Of a stretch of DNA of 13,892 nucleotides, positions 1-6,887 are shown one piece after another. Source of the stretch: Bacillota bacterium (GTDB lineage: Bacteria; Bacillota; Sulfobacillia; Symbiobacteriales; Symbiobacteriaceae). Position 1 is the first letter of the stretch; the number at the start of each line of letters is the position of its first letter. The stretch lies in NCBI GenBank assembly GCA_028287415.1, contig JAQBPS010000623.1, positions 1 to 13,892 on the forward strand, read 5' to 3'. Below the pieces are notes generated by a model. That model was not told the DNA's origin. It worked only from the letters and a program-made list of their open reading frames with translations, and did no database searches. A program made the translations under genes and the position numbers.

Positions 1-1
1 C

Positions 2-52
2 TGACCGCTGTTGACCGTGGCTGACCCCTGCATCTGGCACGGCTGTGGCACG
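2..52. repeat. Short helically phased repeats (TGACC x3, TGGCACG x2)
   Basis: TGACC occurs at 2-6, 12-16 and 22-26, exactly 10 bases apart, and TGGCACG at 35-41 and 46-52, 11 bases apart. Spacing near one helical turn fits protein-binding sites on one face of the DNA, such as integrase arm-type sites or replication iterons. I associate similar runs with streptomycete integrase regions, but that is memory. The array may continue left of the window. Confidence 0.35.
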
Positions 53-549
53 CACGATCCCCTTGATGCGGGCTTGCCGGGCGGGACCGCCGCTGGCGAG
101 TCGCCGAGGTGCCTCGGGGAGCGACGATGCGCACGCTTTCCAAGTCTGTTGGTTGGGTGCTGAGGGCGTCCATCGCCGTTCACCTGCGTTCCTGTCCGGT
201 CCGCTCCGCTGGCGGGGATCGGCTCGGGCCTGTCCTGAACGACAGCGAACGCAGCTGAATGAGACGGAAACTGAGACGGACCCTGCCTATGCAGACTGTC
301 GGGCTCGAAGCCTGTGCCTGCCCCCGGACCGCCGCGGCCTCGGCTGCGGCCTGGCGTTGAGGGGCCTCGTGCGGCAGAACGTCGCTGACTCGGGTCGAAG
401 TGCTGCCTCGGCCAAACGCTTAGAAGGTGCGGACACATCCTTTGCAGCGTGGCCCGGTCGACTTGCATCACTACCGTGGCAGGCTGTCCCCTCTCGTTGC
501 CGTCAGCGTTGCCGTCGCTGCGGGCGGTATCAAGGGCGCCGAAGATCGA
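53..549. other. Stretch without a supported gene
   Basis: Several open frames cross this stretch. The longest is a 184-residue forward frame from 45 to 599. Its product is arginine- and serine-rich with no recognisable domain, as expected of random frames in G+C-rich DNA, and it runs into the 3' end of the zinc-ribbon gene on the other strand. No tRNA, terminator or strong promoter is evident. It may be decayed mobile-element sequence. Confidence 0.5.
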
Positions 550-1080
550 TCAACAGGCATCAACGCCGTACGATGCCGACGTGCAGTCTGGTCCGCTAGT
601 CGCATCGTTGCAGGACACGTTCCACCACCCAAGTAGGACCATGCACCCGATGACGAGAAGTGCGTTCTGCACAACCTTCAAGCCGTCGTGATCTCGGCAC
701 GCAGTGCAAAGGCCACTGCGTGCCCAGAAGGCCTTGTCTGCCTTGGTCACTTCGAACTCAGTCAGGACACGTTCACAACGCTGACATTGCTGATCAGCCA
801 TCTGCCCCCCACGATGCCGAAGCGGCAGACGCTCCTGCTCACGCTCGTAATCGCGGCAGTGGAGGCATAACGGTGCGGCTGGGTGGTACGCCTGCGTCGC
901 CAGGGTTTCAGCCACTGTGAGAGGTCGGGCACAGTGTCCACAGTGGGCCACAGCCATCGGTCCGGCACCGCGATACGGAGCAGGGCCAAGACGGGGGTCC
1001 GGTGCCTGATGGAACTTTGCTCGATGAGTACTTTCTCGCCGGTACACGCCGTCCGGCCCCTTGATCCATCGCTCTGCCAT
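550..1080 (-). CDS. Small double zinc-ribbon protein with a C-terminal membrane helix
   Basis: A 176-residue protein I cannot assign to a named family. It has four CxxC knuckles, at Cys47/50, 72/75, 99/102 and 125/128, which pair naturally into two zinc-binding ribbons or treble clefs. A hydrophobic segment (about residues 137-154, VVQNALLVIGCMVLLGWW) follows and probably spans the membrane near the C-terminus, leaving a short tail with three more cysteines. The ATG at 1080 was chosen because AGGGGAGG lies just upstream and the sequence beyond it is less protein-like, but the 2-base spacing is short. An in-frame ATG at 1179 is an alternative. A possible -10 (TATGCT) sits about 30 bases before the ATG at 1080. 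The opposite strand has no competing gene. Zinc binding and membrane location are inferred from sequence; function is unknown. Confidence 0.6.
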   Translation of the reverse strand: MAERWIKGPDGVYRRESTHRAKFHQAPDPRLGPAPYRGAGPMAVAHCGHCARPLTVAETLATQAYHPAAPLCLHCRDYEREQERLPLRHRGGQMADQQCQRCERVLTEFEVTKADKAFWARSGLCTACRDHDGLKVVQNALLVIGCMVLLGWWNVSCNDATSGPDCTSASYGVDAC

Positions 1081-1250
1081 GGCCTCCCCTGCCAGTCCAG
1101 CGGCGGGGAAGCATACCAACACCAGCGGCCGTCCTTCCCCGTGCGCGCTTCTGGCACGGCCACAGCACGCTCGTGTCATGGAGTGGGAGGCAAGCCATTG
1201 ATCCGCGGGTATGACCCACACGCGGCCCCCGCCGCCCTGTAACCGAGCGC

Positions 1251-1300
1251 ACATGATGAAGGGCGTCCTCCAACTTCAGGAGCGACGCCCTTCATCATGT
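1251..1300. terminator. Strong hairpin with perfect 17-bp arms
   Basis: Arms at 1251-1267 (ACATGATGAAGGGCGTC) and 1284-1300 are exact reverse complements. Inside them CTCC (1268-1271) can pair with GGAG (1279-1282), extending the stem past one bulged base to a 7-base loop. No T-run follows on either strand. It may be a bidirectional transcription stop, or an element brought in with the rearrangement that removed the front of the integrase gene, because its right arm touches the surviving integrase sequence. Confidence 0.55.
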
Positions 1301-1753
1301 GCCCCCTACCCGAGTCGGTTGCCGCCGCGCTGCGCGCCCACATGCGCGCCCACATGCACGCCTGCAATCACCCTGCCGTGGAAGAAGCCTGAGGGGCCCA
1401 AGGTCACCAAGCGGCTGTACTTCACGAACACGGCCGGCGGGATCGTGTGGCGGAGCAACTTCAATGTTCAGGAGTGGAAGCCCGCGCTTGCGGTCGCTGG
1501 CCTCATCCCGGACGCCGGGCCGGACGGCAATTACGAGTCGGCGCGCGAGCACGGCATGCATGCGCTGAGGCACTTCTACGCGTCCGTTCTGCTGGACGCC
1601 GGGGAGAGCATCCAGGCCGTCAGCCAGTACCTGGGACATACCGACCCGGCCCTGACGCTGCGGGTGTACGCCCACATCATGCCGTCCAGTCAGGAGCGGA
1701 CGCGTAAGGCCGTCGACCATGTGTTCCTGAAGGTCGCGGATCGAAACCGCTAA
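1297..1753 (+). pseudogene. C-terminal remnant of a tyrosine site-specific integrase, frameshifted
   Basis: The product matches the end of an actinobacterial tyrosine recombinase. Visible catalytic-core motifs are HALRH (box II His-x-x-Arg), LGH in QYLGHTDPALTLRVYAHIMP, and the nucleophile Tyr of VYAH. The arm-binding and core-binding domains and the first catalytic Arg are absent; intact relatives are about 400 residues. Sequence resembling the family's LPESVAAALRAH segment lies in frame 1 (1297 to about 1341), whereas TLPWKKPEGPKVTKRLYFTN onward is in frame 2. An indel therefore lies between roughly 1342 and 1366, inside a GC repeat with two copies of GCGCCCACATG. The frame-2 reading continues upstream to 1211 but only through the hairpin, so an intact start is unlikely. 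The gene cannot encode a working recombinase and marks a dead integrative element. Confidence 0.8.
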
Positions 1754-1831
1754 CGTTGATCAGCTGCCCAACCGCGCTTCCGGCATCGAGAGTGCCGGCG
1801 AGCTTCTGGGTACCTGCATGGACCTGGTACA

Positions 1832-1862
1832 CCTGCGGGCCCCATAAACTGGGGCCCGCAGG
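1832..1862. terminator. Bidirectional terminator hairpin between convergent genes
   Basis: A perfect 12-bp stem, CCTGCGGGCCCC at 1832-1843 and its complement at 1851-1862, encloses the 7-base loop ATAAACT. It lies 78 bases after the integrase remnant stop (+) and 26 bases beyond the stop of the small membrane protein (-), the usual place for a shared terminator. No T-run follows, which is common for actinobacterial terminators. Confidence 0.75.
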
Positions 1863-1888
1863 GACAACTCCGCGCAAGTCGTGATGCG

Positions 1889-2071
1889 CTATTTGTATGC
1901 GGCAAGGGCGGCGAAGTAGACACCAAGACTGCTGGCTGCGGCGCCCGCGCCAGTGAGGAGCGCGTTCGGCATGCTAGCGCCGGATCGGTAGGCAAGTAGG
2001 CCCGCTGTGATCGCGATATTGAGAGCCACAGAGAGGGCAAGCAGCAGGGACAGGAACTGGACTTGGTTCAT
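1889..2071 (-). CDS. 60-residue two-helix membrane protein
   Basis: Starts MNQVQFLSLL and has two hydrophobic stretches, about residues 5-27 (LSLLLALSVALNIAITAGLLAY core) and 36-57, joined by a short polar turn (RSGASMPN). It should insert in the membrane as a helical hairpin. The ATG at 2071 was chosen because GGGAG lies 8 bases upstream and hydrophobic sequence begins at once; the same frame stays open to 2377 but that extension is not protein-like and overlaps the divergent gene. Similar tiny membrane proteins are common in streptomycete accessory DNA, some near conjugative elements (Spd-like), but no specific role is visible. The gene is divergent from the large HTH-NTPase gene and shares its 226-base upstream region, so common control is possible. 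Confidence 0.65.
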   Translation of the reverse strand: MNQVQFLSLLLALSVALNIAITAGLLAYRSGASMPNALLTGAGAAASSLGVYFAALAAYK

Positions 2072-2135
2072 CACGTGGACTCCCGTGATTAAGGACGGCC
2101 TAGGGCGGGCCGTACGCGACGAGTCCGAAGCTGCC

Positions 2136-2268
2136 TGTCCAAGTAGCCGTCCAAGAGGAGTCCCTCTCGGATTGGACACCGTAGCGCCAAGCTGGGCAGA
2201 TGGGTCGCTAAGGGTCACGGCTCGACTGACGTTGTTGTCCACCCAATGTCCAGGGGGCATGCTGGACA
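2136..2268. promoter_or_regulatory. Divergent promoter region with repeated TGTCCA/TGGACA half-sites
   Basis: The hexamer TGTCCA or its complement occurs five times: 2136-2141, 2173-2178 (complement), 2236-2241, 2247-2252 and 2263-2268 (complement). The 2247 and 2263 copies form an inverted pair, and GTCCAA (2150) with TTGGAC (2172) forms another. All lie between the divergent membrane-protein gene and the HTH-NTPase gene. They could be operators, perhaps for the HTH protein itself. No clear -35/-10 pair was identified. Confidence 0.35.
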
Positions 2269-2297
2269 CCCTCTCCTGAGCTGCGAGTGTAAAGCGT

Positions 2298-5200
2298 GTG
2301 GTGATGACAGAACCGACGGCGGCGAGAACATCCGAATTCGCTGGGCAGATCGACAAGTTGGCCGCGTTTCGAAACAACCAACTGCAACGTCAACCGTCGG
2401 ACCGTACCTTGGCTGAGGCCGTCGGGGTCAGCCCAACCACGATCGGGGACTGGTTGCGCGCCGACCGGTTTCCCCAGCGGGTCGAACTGCTGCTGGAATT
2501 GGTGCGGGCAGTGCAGTTACAGGCTGAGCACGCAGGGCTAGCCGACGCCCCAACGGCTGCGGAGCTTCTGGATACGCAGCGGTGGCGTCTCCTGTACCAA
2601 GCCGAGGCTCAACTGCGCGCGCACGGGACACGTGTAGCGGTGGCAGCTCAGCAGGGCCGTGCGGTGCTGGAGCGTATGCGGCCGGGCCAACCGTTGGGAG
2701 CGATATCCGACCCGTTTCATCTAGAGGTACACCACGCCATCGACTCTTCGGTTGCGGGTCTACCGATGCTTCCGCCGTACGTTCCGCGCGAGCACGACTA
2801 CCGGTTGGCCAAAGTAGTGGCGCGGGTCGCCGCTGGTAAGAGCCAGATCGCGGTGCTGGTGGGCGGGTCCTCGACCGGCAAGACGCGGGCCTGCTGGGAA
2901 ACGCTAAAGACGCTACGCGCTCAAGATGAGCCATGGCGGCTGTGGCACCCTATCGATCCCTCCCGGCCCGACGCTGCCCTAGCTGAACTACCCAGCATCG
3001 CCCCATACACAGTGGTCTGGCTTAACGAGGCCCAGTTCTACTTGGCGCCTGACAGGCTCGGAGAGCAAGTTGCCGCGGGCCTGCGGAATCTCCTACGCGA
3101 GCCGGGCCGAGGACCGATCCTGGTGCTGGCTACTTTGTGGCCGGAGCACTGGAGCACGCTGACTACGCGTACCAAGCCGGACCTGCACGCCCACGCCCGA
3201 GAGTTGTTGGACGGGAACAAGATCAAAGTGCCGGATGGATTCACCGGCGCCGACCTTGCCGAGCTGACAGACAACGCCAATCTCGATCCCCGACTCAGCG
3301 AGGCCGCCGAGAACGCTCGCAACGGTCAGATCACCCAGTACCTGGCCGGGGTACCGGTCCTATTGGACCGATACCACGAAGCTCCTCCTGTAACCAAGGC
3401 ATTGGTCCACGCGGCCATGGACTCCCGTCGCCTCGGTGCCGGTCCTCGGCTGCCACTGACACTGCTGGCAGACGCCGCGCCTGGTTACCTCACCGACCTA
3501 GAGTGGGATCAGACCAGCGACGACTGGCTGCAACAGGCCTTGGAGTACACCGCCACCCCATGCAACGGCATCCCCGGAATCCTTATCCCCGTCAAAACCG
3601 GTGCACCTCTCAACCAACGCAACCGCCGCATGGGCACCCTCGCCAGTCCCGCTGCCGGGCGGCGGCCCGAATCCGGGCACGCAACGCTGTACAGGCTGGC
3701 TGACTACCTCGACCAGTACGGCCGCCGCCACCGCATCGACCACATCCCTCCCATCGCCTTCTGGACCGCAGCCGCCTCTCACGCCCACCCCACTGACCTC
3801 ACAGCACTCGGCAACGCAGCCTGGCAGCGCGGCCTCTATCGCGACGCCGTCCAGCTCCAAAAACATGCCATCACCCATGGCGACCAAGACGCCTCCACCA
3901 CACTCGTCGATCATCTCCACACCCTGCATCCAGACGACCGCCGCCCGGCCCAATGGGTCACAGCCAACATCGCTTTTGACGACCCGGGCCATGTGATCAA
4001 GCTACTCGACAGATTTCGCGGGGGTCGGGCGGACGAAGAGCTAACCGCCTTGGCCGAGCAAGCCGCCACCCGCGTCGCCCTCGACGATGGGCAACAAGTG
4101 GCCGAGCTGCTGAGCAAATTGCGGGAAGTTGAGGCAGACGAACAGATCACCGCACTGCTAGCCCGCGACCCCGCCACCCACGTCGCCATCGACGATGCGC
4201 AACAAGTGGCCGAGCTGCTGAGCAAATTGCGGGAAGTTGAGGCAGACGAACAGATCACCGCACTGCTAGCCCGCGACCCCGCCACCCACGTCACTCTCAA
4301 TGACCTGGACTCGGTGGCTTGGCTGCTGAAGGGACTACGGGAGGCAGAGGCAGACGAACAGGTCACGGCCCTGGCCGAGCGAGCCGCTGCCTACGCGGCT
4401 CTAGGCGACCCGGGCGGGGTGGCCGATCTGCTGTGGGAACTGCGGGAGTCTGGAGCAGACGAACAGATCGCTGCACTCCTGGCCCGCGACCCCGTGGCCC
4501 ACGTCAACATCCCTCTCGACAACCCGTTCGCTGTGCCCTGGTTGCTGGAGTCCCTTCGGCAGGCTGGAGCGGACGAGCAGGTCACCGCGCTGCTGACCCG
4601 TTCCCCCGCCCCCCATCTCGACGTAGCTCTCGACGACCCCGCTGCTGTGGCCGAATTGCTGAACGAACTGAAAGATGCTGAGGCAGAGGAACTCATTAGT
4701 GCGCTGCTAGCCCGCGACCCCGCAACCCACGTCGCCCTCGACGATGCGCAACAAGTGGCCACGCTGCTGTGGGAACTGCGGGAGGCCGGAGCAGACGAAC
4801 AGATCGCTGCACTCCTGGCCCGCGACCCCGCCACCCACGTCGCCCTCGATGATCCGAACGCCGTAGCCCAGCTGCTGTCGATATTCCAGTTGACGGCAGC
4901 AGACGAACAAGTCACCAGACTGCTAGTCCGCGACCCCGCCACCCACGTCTCGCTTAACATCCCGGGTTTGGCCGTACTGCTGCAGATACTGCGGGAAGCC
5001 GGAGCGGAGGAACAGGTTGCAAGGCTGCTGGCCCGCGACCTCGCCACCCACGCCGATATTGAAATAGGAAACCCGTCCACTGTGCCAAGGCTGTTGGAAG
5101 AACTACACAACGCACAGGCGGACGAACAGGTCGCCACGTTGGCCGAGCGGGCTGTCATCCACCTCCCTCTCAACAACGCCGACGGCATCGCCCAACTCCT

Positions 5201-5486
5201 GGAAATTCTCCTAAAGGTCGGCGCAGACCAACCGATCGCTGCACTCCTGGCGCGCGACCCCGCCACCCACGTCGCCCTCAACAACACGAACAAGGTCAAT
5301 TGGCTACTGAACGCTCTACAGGCAGTCGGCGCGGAGGAACAGATCAGCACGCTTATCGAACGTTTGCCTTCCGCAGGGCACATCGATCGATTCGTCGAAC
5401 TCAGTGATCACGAGAAGCGATACAGGTTCGGGCGAGAGCCCGACGGGCAGCCTGCCGCCCCCTGGACGTGGGAGGACCTGGAGTGA
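2298..5486 (+). CDS. HTH / P-loop NTPase / 13-repeat helical solenoid protein
   Basis: A 1062-residue protein with three parts. Residues about 35-62 (TLAEAVGVSPTTIGDWLRAD) form an XRE-like helix-turn-helix. Residues about 165-400 form an NTPase domain with Walker A GGSSTGKT (189-196) and a Walker B-like VVWLNEAQ (239-246), where Asn-Glu replaces the usual Asp-Glu. From about 560 to 1030 there are 13 leucine-rich units of 35-38 residues, typified by ADEQIAALLARDPATHVALDD, probably an alpha-solenoid. The tail RYRFGREPDG...PWTWEDLE is conserved in relatives I recall from Streptomyces. The order sensor, NTPase, repeats is STAND-like, fitting signalling or defence, but no function is known to me and no effector domain is evident. 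The start is uncertain: GTG 2298, GTG 2301 and ATG 2304 are consecutive and none has a good Shine-Dalgarno. Leu74 is a TTA codon, implying dependence on the bldA tRNA in a streptomycete. Confidence 0.8.
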   Translation: MVMTEPTAARTSEFAGQIDKLAAFRNNQLQRQPSDRTLAEAVGVSPTTIGDWLRADRFPQRVELLLELVRAVQLQAEHAGLADAPTAAELLDTQRWRLLYQAEAQLRAHGTRVAVAAQQGRAVLERMRPGQPLGAISDPFHLEVHHAIDSSVAGLPMLPPYVPREHDYRLAKVVARVAAGKSQIAVLVGGSSTGKTRACWETLKTLRAQDEPWRLWHPIDPSRPDAALAELPSIAPYTVVWLNEAQFYLAPDRLGEQVAAGLRNLLREPGRGPILVLATLWPEHWSTLTTRTKPDLHAHARELLDGNKIKVPDGFTGADLAELTDNANLDPRLSEAAENARNGQITQYLAGVPVLLDRYHEAPPVTKALVHAAMDSRRLGAGPRLPLTLLADAAPGYLTDLEWDQTSDDWLQQALEYTATPCNGIPGILIPVKTGAPLNQRNRRMGTLASPAAGRRPESGHATLYRLADYLDQYGRRHRIDHIPPIAFWTAAASHAHPTDLTALGNAAWQRGLYRDAVQLQKHAITHGDQDASTTLVDHLHTLHPDDRRPAQWVTANIAFDDPGHVIKLLDRFRGGRADEELTALAEQAATRVALDDGQQVAELLSKLREVEADEQITALLARDPATHVAIDDAQQVAELLSKLREVEADEQITALLARDPATHVTLNDLDSVAWLLKGLREAEADEQVTALAERAAAYAALGDPGGVADLLWELRESGADEQIAALLARDPVAHVNIPLDNPFAVPWLLESLRQAGADEQVTALLTRSPAPHLDVALDDPAAVAELLNELKDAEAEELISALLARDPATHVALDDAQQVATLLWELREAGADEQIAALLARDPATHVALDDPNAVAQLLSIFQLTAADEQVTRLLVRDPATHVSLNIPGLAVLLQILREAGAEEQVARLLARDLATHADIEIGNPSTVPRLLEELHNAQADEQVATLAERAVIHLPLNNADGIAQLLEILLKVGADQPIAALLARDPATHVALNNTNKVNWLLNALQAVGAEEQISTLIERLPSAGHIDRFVELSDHEKRYRFGREPDGQPAAPWTWEDLE
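4091..4292 (+). repeat. Perfect 94-bp tandem repeat inside the solenoid-coding region
   Basis: Bases 4091-4184 recur exactly at 4199-4292, a period of 108 bp or 36 codons. The other units of the same gene have diverged much more. This points to a recent duplication of one solenoid unit by unequal recombination or slippage that kept the reading frame. Confidence 0.9.
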
Positions 5487-5874
5487 TCGACGCGGTGTCG
5501 GTCGACCGGGGCCCAAATGCAGGAACGACGGATCAGTAGGCCGGCGCGCTCGGAGAAACGCCCTGTCGAAACCCAGTGAGGTTGACGGCCCAGAGACGGC
5601 CCGACGGCGTGACCCAGTGCCGTTCCCGCGCCAAACACGCAGGTAGGCGCTCGTTCCCGCCAGATCACTGCCAGTTCTCCGGGTGCAGGCATGGTCGTAC
5701 CAGTGTCGCAGATCAACTCGCGCGCCCCAGGTGAAAGGGGTGAGGGGATGGTCATCCCCGGTGGACCCCTGTCAACTTTGGCCGACCTCGCACGGCCCAG
5801 AGACGGCCCGGGCACGCTGATGCGCTGCGTATCTGATTCGTGCCCTCGATGGATCAGTGATCGATCAAAAAAGA
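5487..5874. other. Gene-free stretch between convergent genes
   Basis: No coding frame here looks real. It holds a 19-bp direct repeat (5585-5603, 5792-5810), a compact palindrome GGGGATGGTCATCCCC at 5744-5759 that could act as a terminator, and GTGATC/GATCAC (5857-5862, 5873-5878) around an A-run overlapping the HNH stop codon. A 156-residue reverse frame (5408-5878) is arginine/serine/proline-rich and overlaps both neighbours, so it was not called. Confidence 0.5.
5585..5810. repeat. 19-bp direct repeat pair
   Basis: ACGGCCCAGAGACGGCCCG occurs at 5585-5603 and again at 5792-5810, 207 bases apart, and is itself built from two ACGGCCC units. The intervening DNA has no convincing gene. It may be a scar of insertion or recombination. 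The same word can arise as Asp-Gly-Pro-Glu-Thr-Ala codons, which I recall in tails of streptomycete integrases, so it could be decayed integrase sequence. Confidence 0.6.
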
Positions 5875-6885
5875 TCACCCGCAGGCGGCCAGGACTCCGC
5901 GGAGAAAGTCAGGCCACTGTCCCTCCGCTCCGTTGGCACGACGTGCATTGTGAAGGCTGAGCTGCAAGGTCTTTCTAAGAGGGTGGGGAGACAGCATGAT
6001 CGCCTCATTGCGTTGGGCGAGTCGCTGGAGCTCGTCGCGAGTGGGGAGCCGGTCACTCTTGGCGCTGTTGCAGACATCGTGGGCTGGGGCGAGGTTCCAG
6101 ATGACGTCCAGATCGGGCCCGTGCCAGCCGGCCACGCTGCCGTATCGCCGCATGAATGAGTACGGGAAGACGTGGTCAATGGCGATCTTGCTGTCGGAAG
6201 TGATGATGTCGGTGCAGATGAGGCATCGGCCGTGCTGGAAGCCGATCAAGGCTTCGGCGACCCCGGTGACCGAGCGGCGTCGGCGCTTGTCGGTAAGTGT
6301 CAGGGTGGCCCAGTCGACGGTGACGCCTTCGCCGACGAGGCTGCGACCGACGCCCGCTGCGAAGGAGCTCTCCACGATGTTCCACCGCGCCCCCAGCTCG
6401 GCATGCAGACCGGCCGCTTGTTCCGACCGGGCGACCTTGTGCAGAGCAGGTGTCAGGCGCACAACGCGCTCGCGCGGGCTGCCCTCCAGTTCGTAGAAGC
6501 GATGAGGTATCTCGGTGCCGCCTCGCAGGTTATGGAACTTTTGCATCACCATCGCCGGTATAGAGCGGACCGCCGCCTGGTGTAGCCGCTCGGTGGGATG
6601 GCCGAGCACCTTCGACTCCTCGGCCTCGCGCGCGGCTACGGCCAGGAAGTCCGACTCGCTGACCGACATCCCCGTCGGCGCTTGGGGCGCTGTGGCCAGG
6701 TGCTCCACCAGTCGCATGGTGTATGGCAGGGCGAGTTCGCTGAGCGGGACGTCTGTTCTGCCTTGTTCGGCGTGCTTGAGCAAAGCGGCGCCGAGAGCGA
6801 ACTTGTAGGTGCGGGAGTTGGCACCCATCAAGATGGCGAGTCGCCAAGAGGTCCGGGCACACGGGTCGGATGCGTAGAAGTCCAC
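5875..6885 (-). CDS. HNH endonuclease
   Basis: A 336-residue protein whose last third is an HNH (beta-beta-alpha metal) nuclease: GRCLIC (Cys221/224), IDHVFPYSF (Asp237-His238 and Pro241), IWNLAPAH (Asn264) and VCNSAKSDRLP (Cys272-Asn273). The two CxxC-type cysteines plus His269/Cys272 could bind a structural zinc. The first 200 residues are mostly helical, with a distinctive SWRLAILMGANSRTYKFALG segment near the start that I recall in other HNH proteins; this part may choose the target. GTG at 6885 was chosen because it lies 2 bases after the methyltransferase stop, making the pair translationally coupled; the frame extends to 6999 but only inside the methyltransferase gene. A catalytically competent HNH implies cleavage of DNA. 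The substrate is unknown; a restriction or defence role is inferred from the neighbours. Confidence 0.85.
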   Translation of the reverse strand: MDFYASDPCARTSWRLAILMGANSRTYKFALGAALLKHAEQGRTDVPLSELALPYTMRLVEHLATAPQAPTGMSVSESDFLAVAAREAEESKVLGHPTERLHQAAVRSIPAMVMQKFHNLRGGTEIPHRFYELEGSPRERVVRLTPALHKVARSEQAAGLHAELGARWNIVESSFAAGVGRSLVGEGVTVDWATLTLTDKRRRRSVTGVAEALIGFQHGRCLICTDIITSDSKIAIDHVFPYSFMRRYGSVAGWHGPDLDVIWNLAPAHDVCNSAKSDRLPTRDELQRLAQRNEAIMLSPHPLRKTLQLSLHNARRANGAEGQWPDFLRGVLAACG

Positions 6886-6887
6886 CG

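Noticed and set aside
270..325. tRNA-like T-arm sequence (CGGGCTCGAAGCCTG)
   Set aside because: Loop and stem lengths do not fit a T-arm, and no matching acceptor, D or anticodon arms can be drawn.
45..599. 184-residue forward open frame at the left edge
   Set aside because: Arg/Ser-rich product with no domain and no clear ribosome site, overlapping the 3' end of the opposite-strand zinc-ribbon gene; typical chance frame in G+C-rich DNA.
4080..5340. Regular repeats that could suggest a CRISPR array
   Set aside because: They lie in one long reading frame, have about 108-bp periods and encode diverged homologous protein units rather than identical repeats with unique spacers.
4391..5383. 330-residue reverse open frame across the solenoid repeats
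   Set aside because: Antisense shadow: its Ser/Ala-rich repeats are the complement of the forward repeat units, which have the convincing protein pattern.
5408..5878. 156-residue reverse open frame
   Set aside because: Overlaps the end of the NTPase gene and the HNH stop, low-complexity composition, no recognisable motif.
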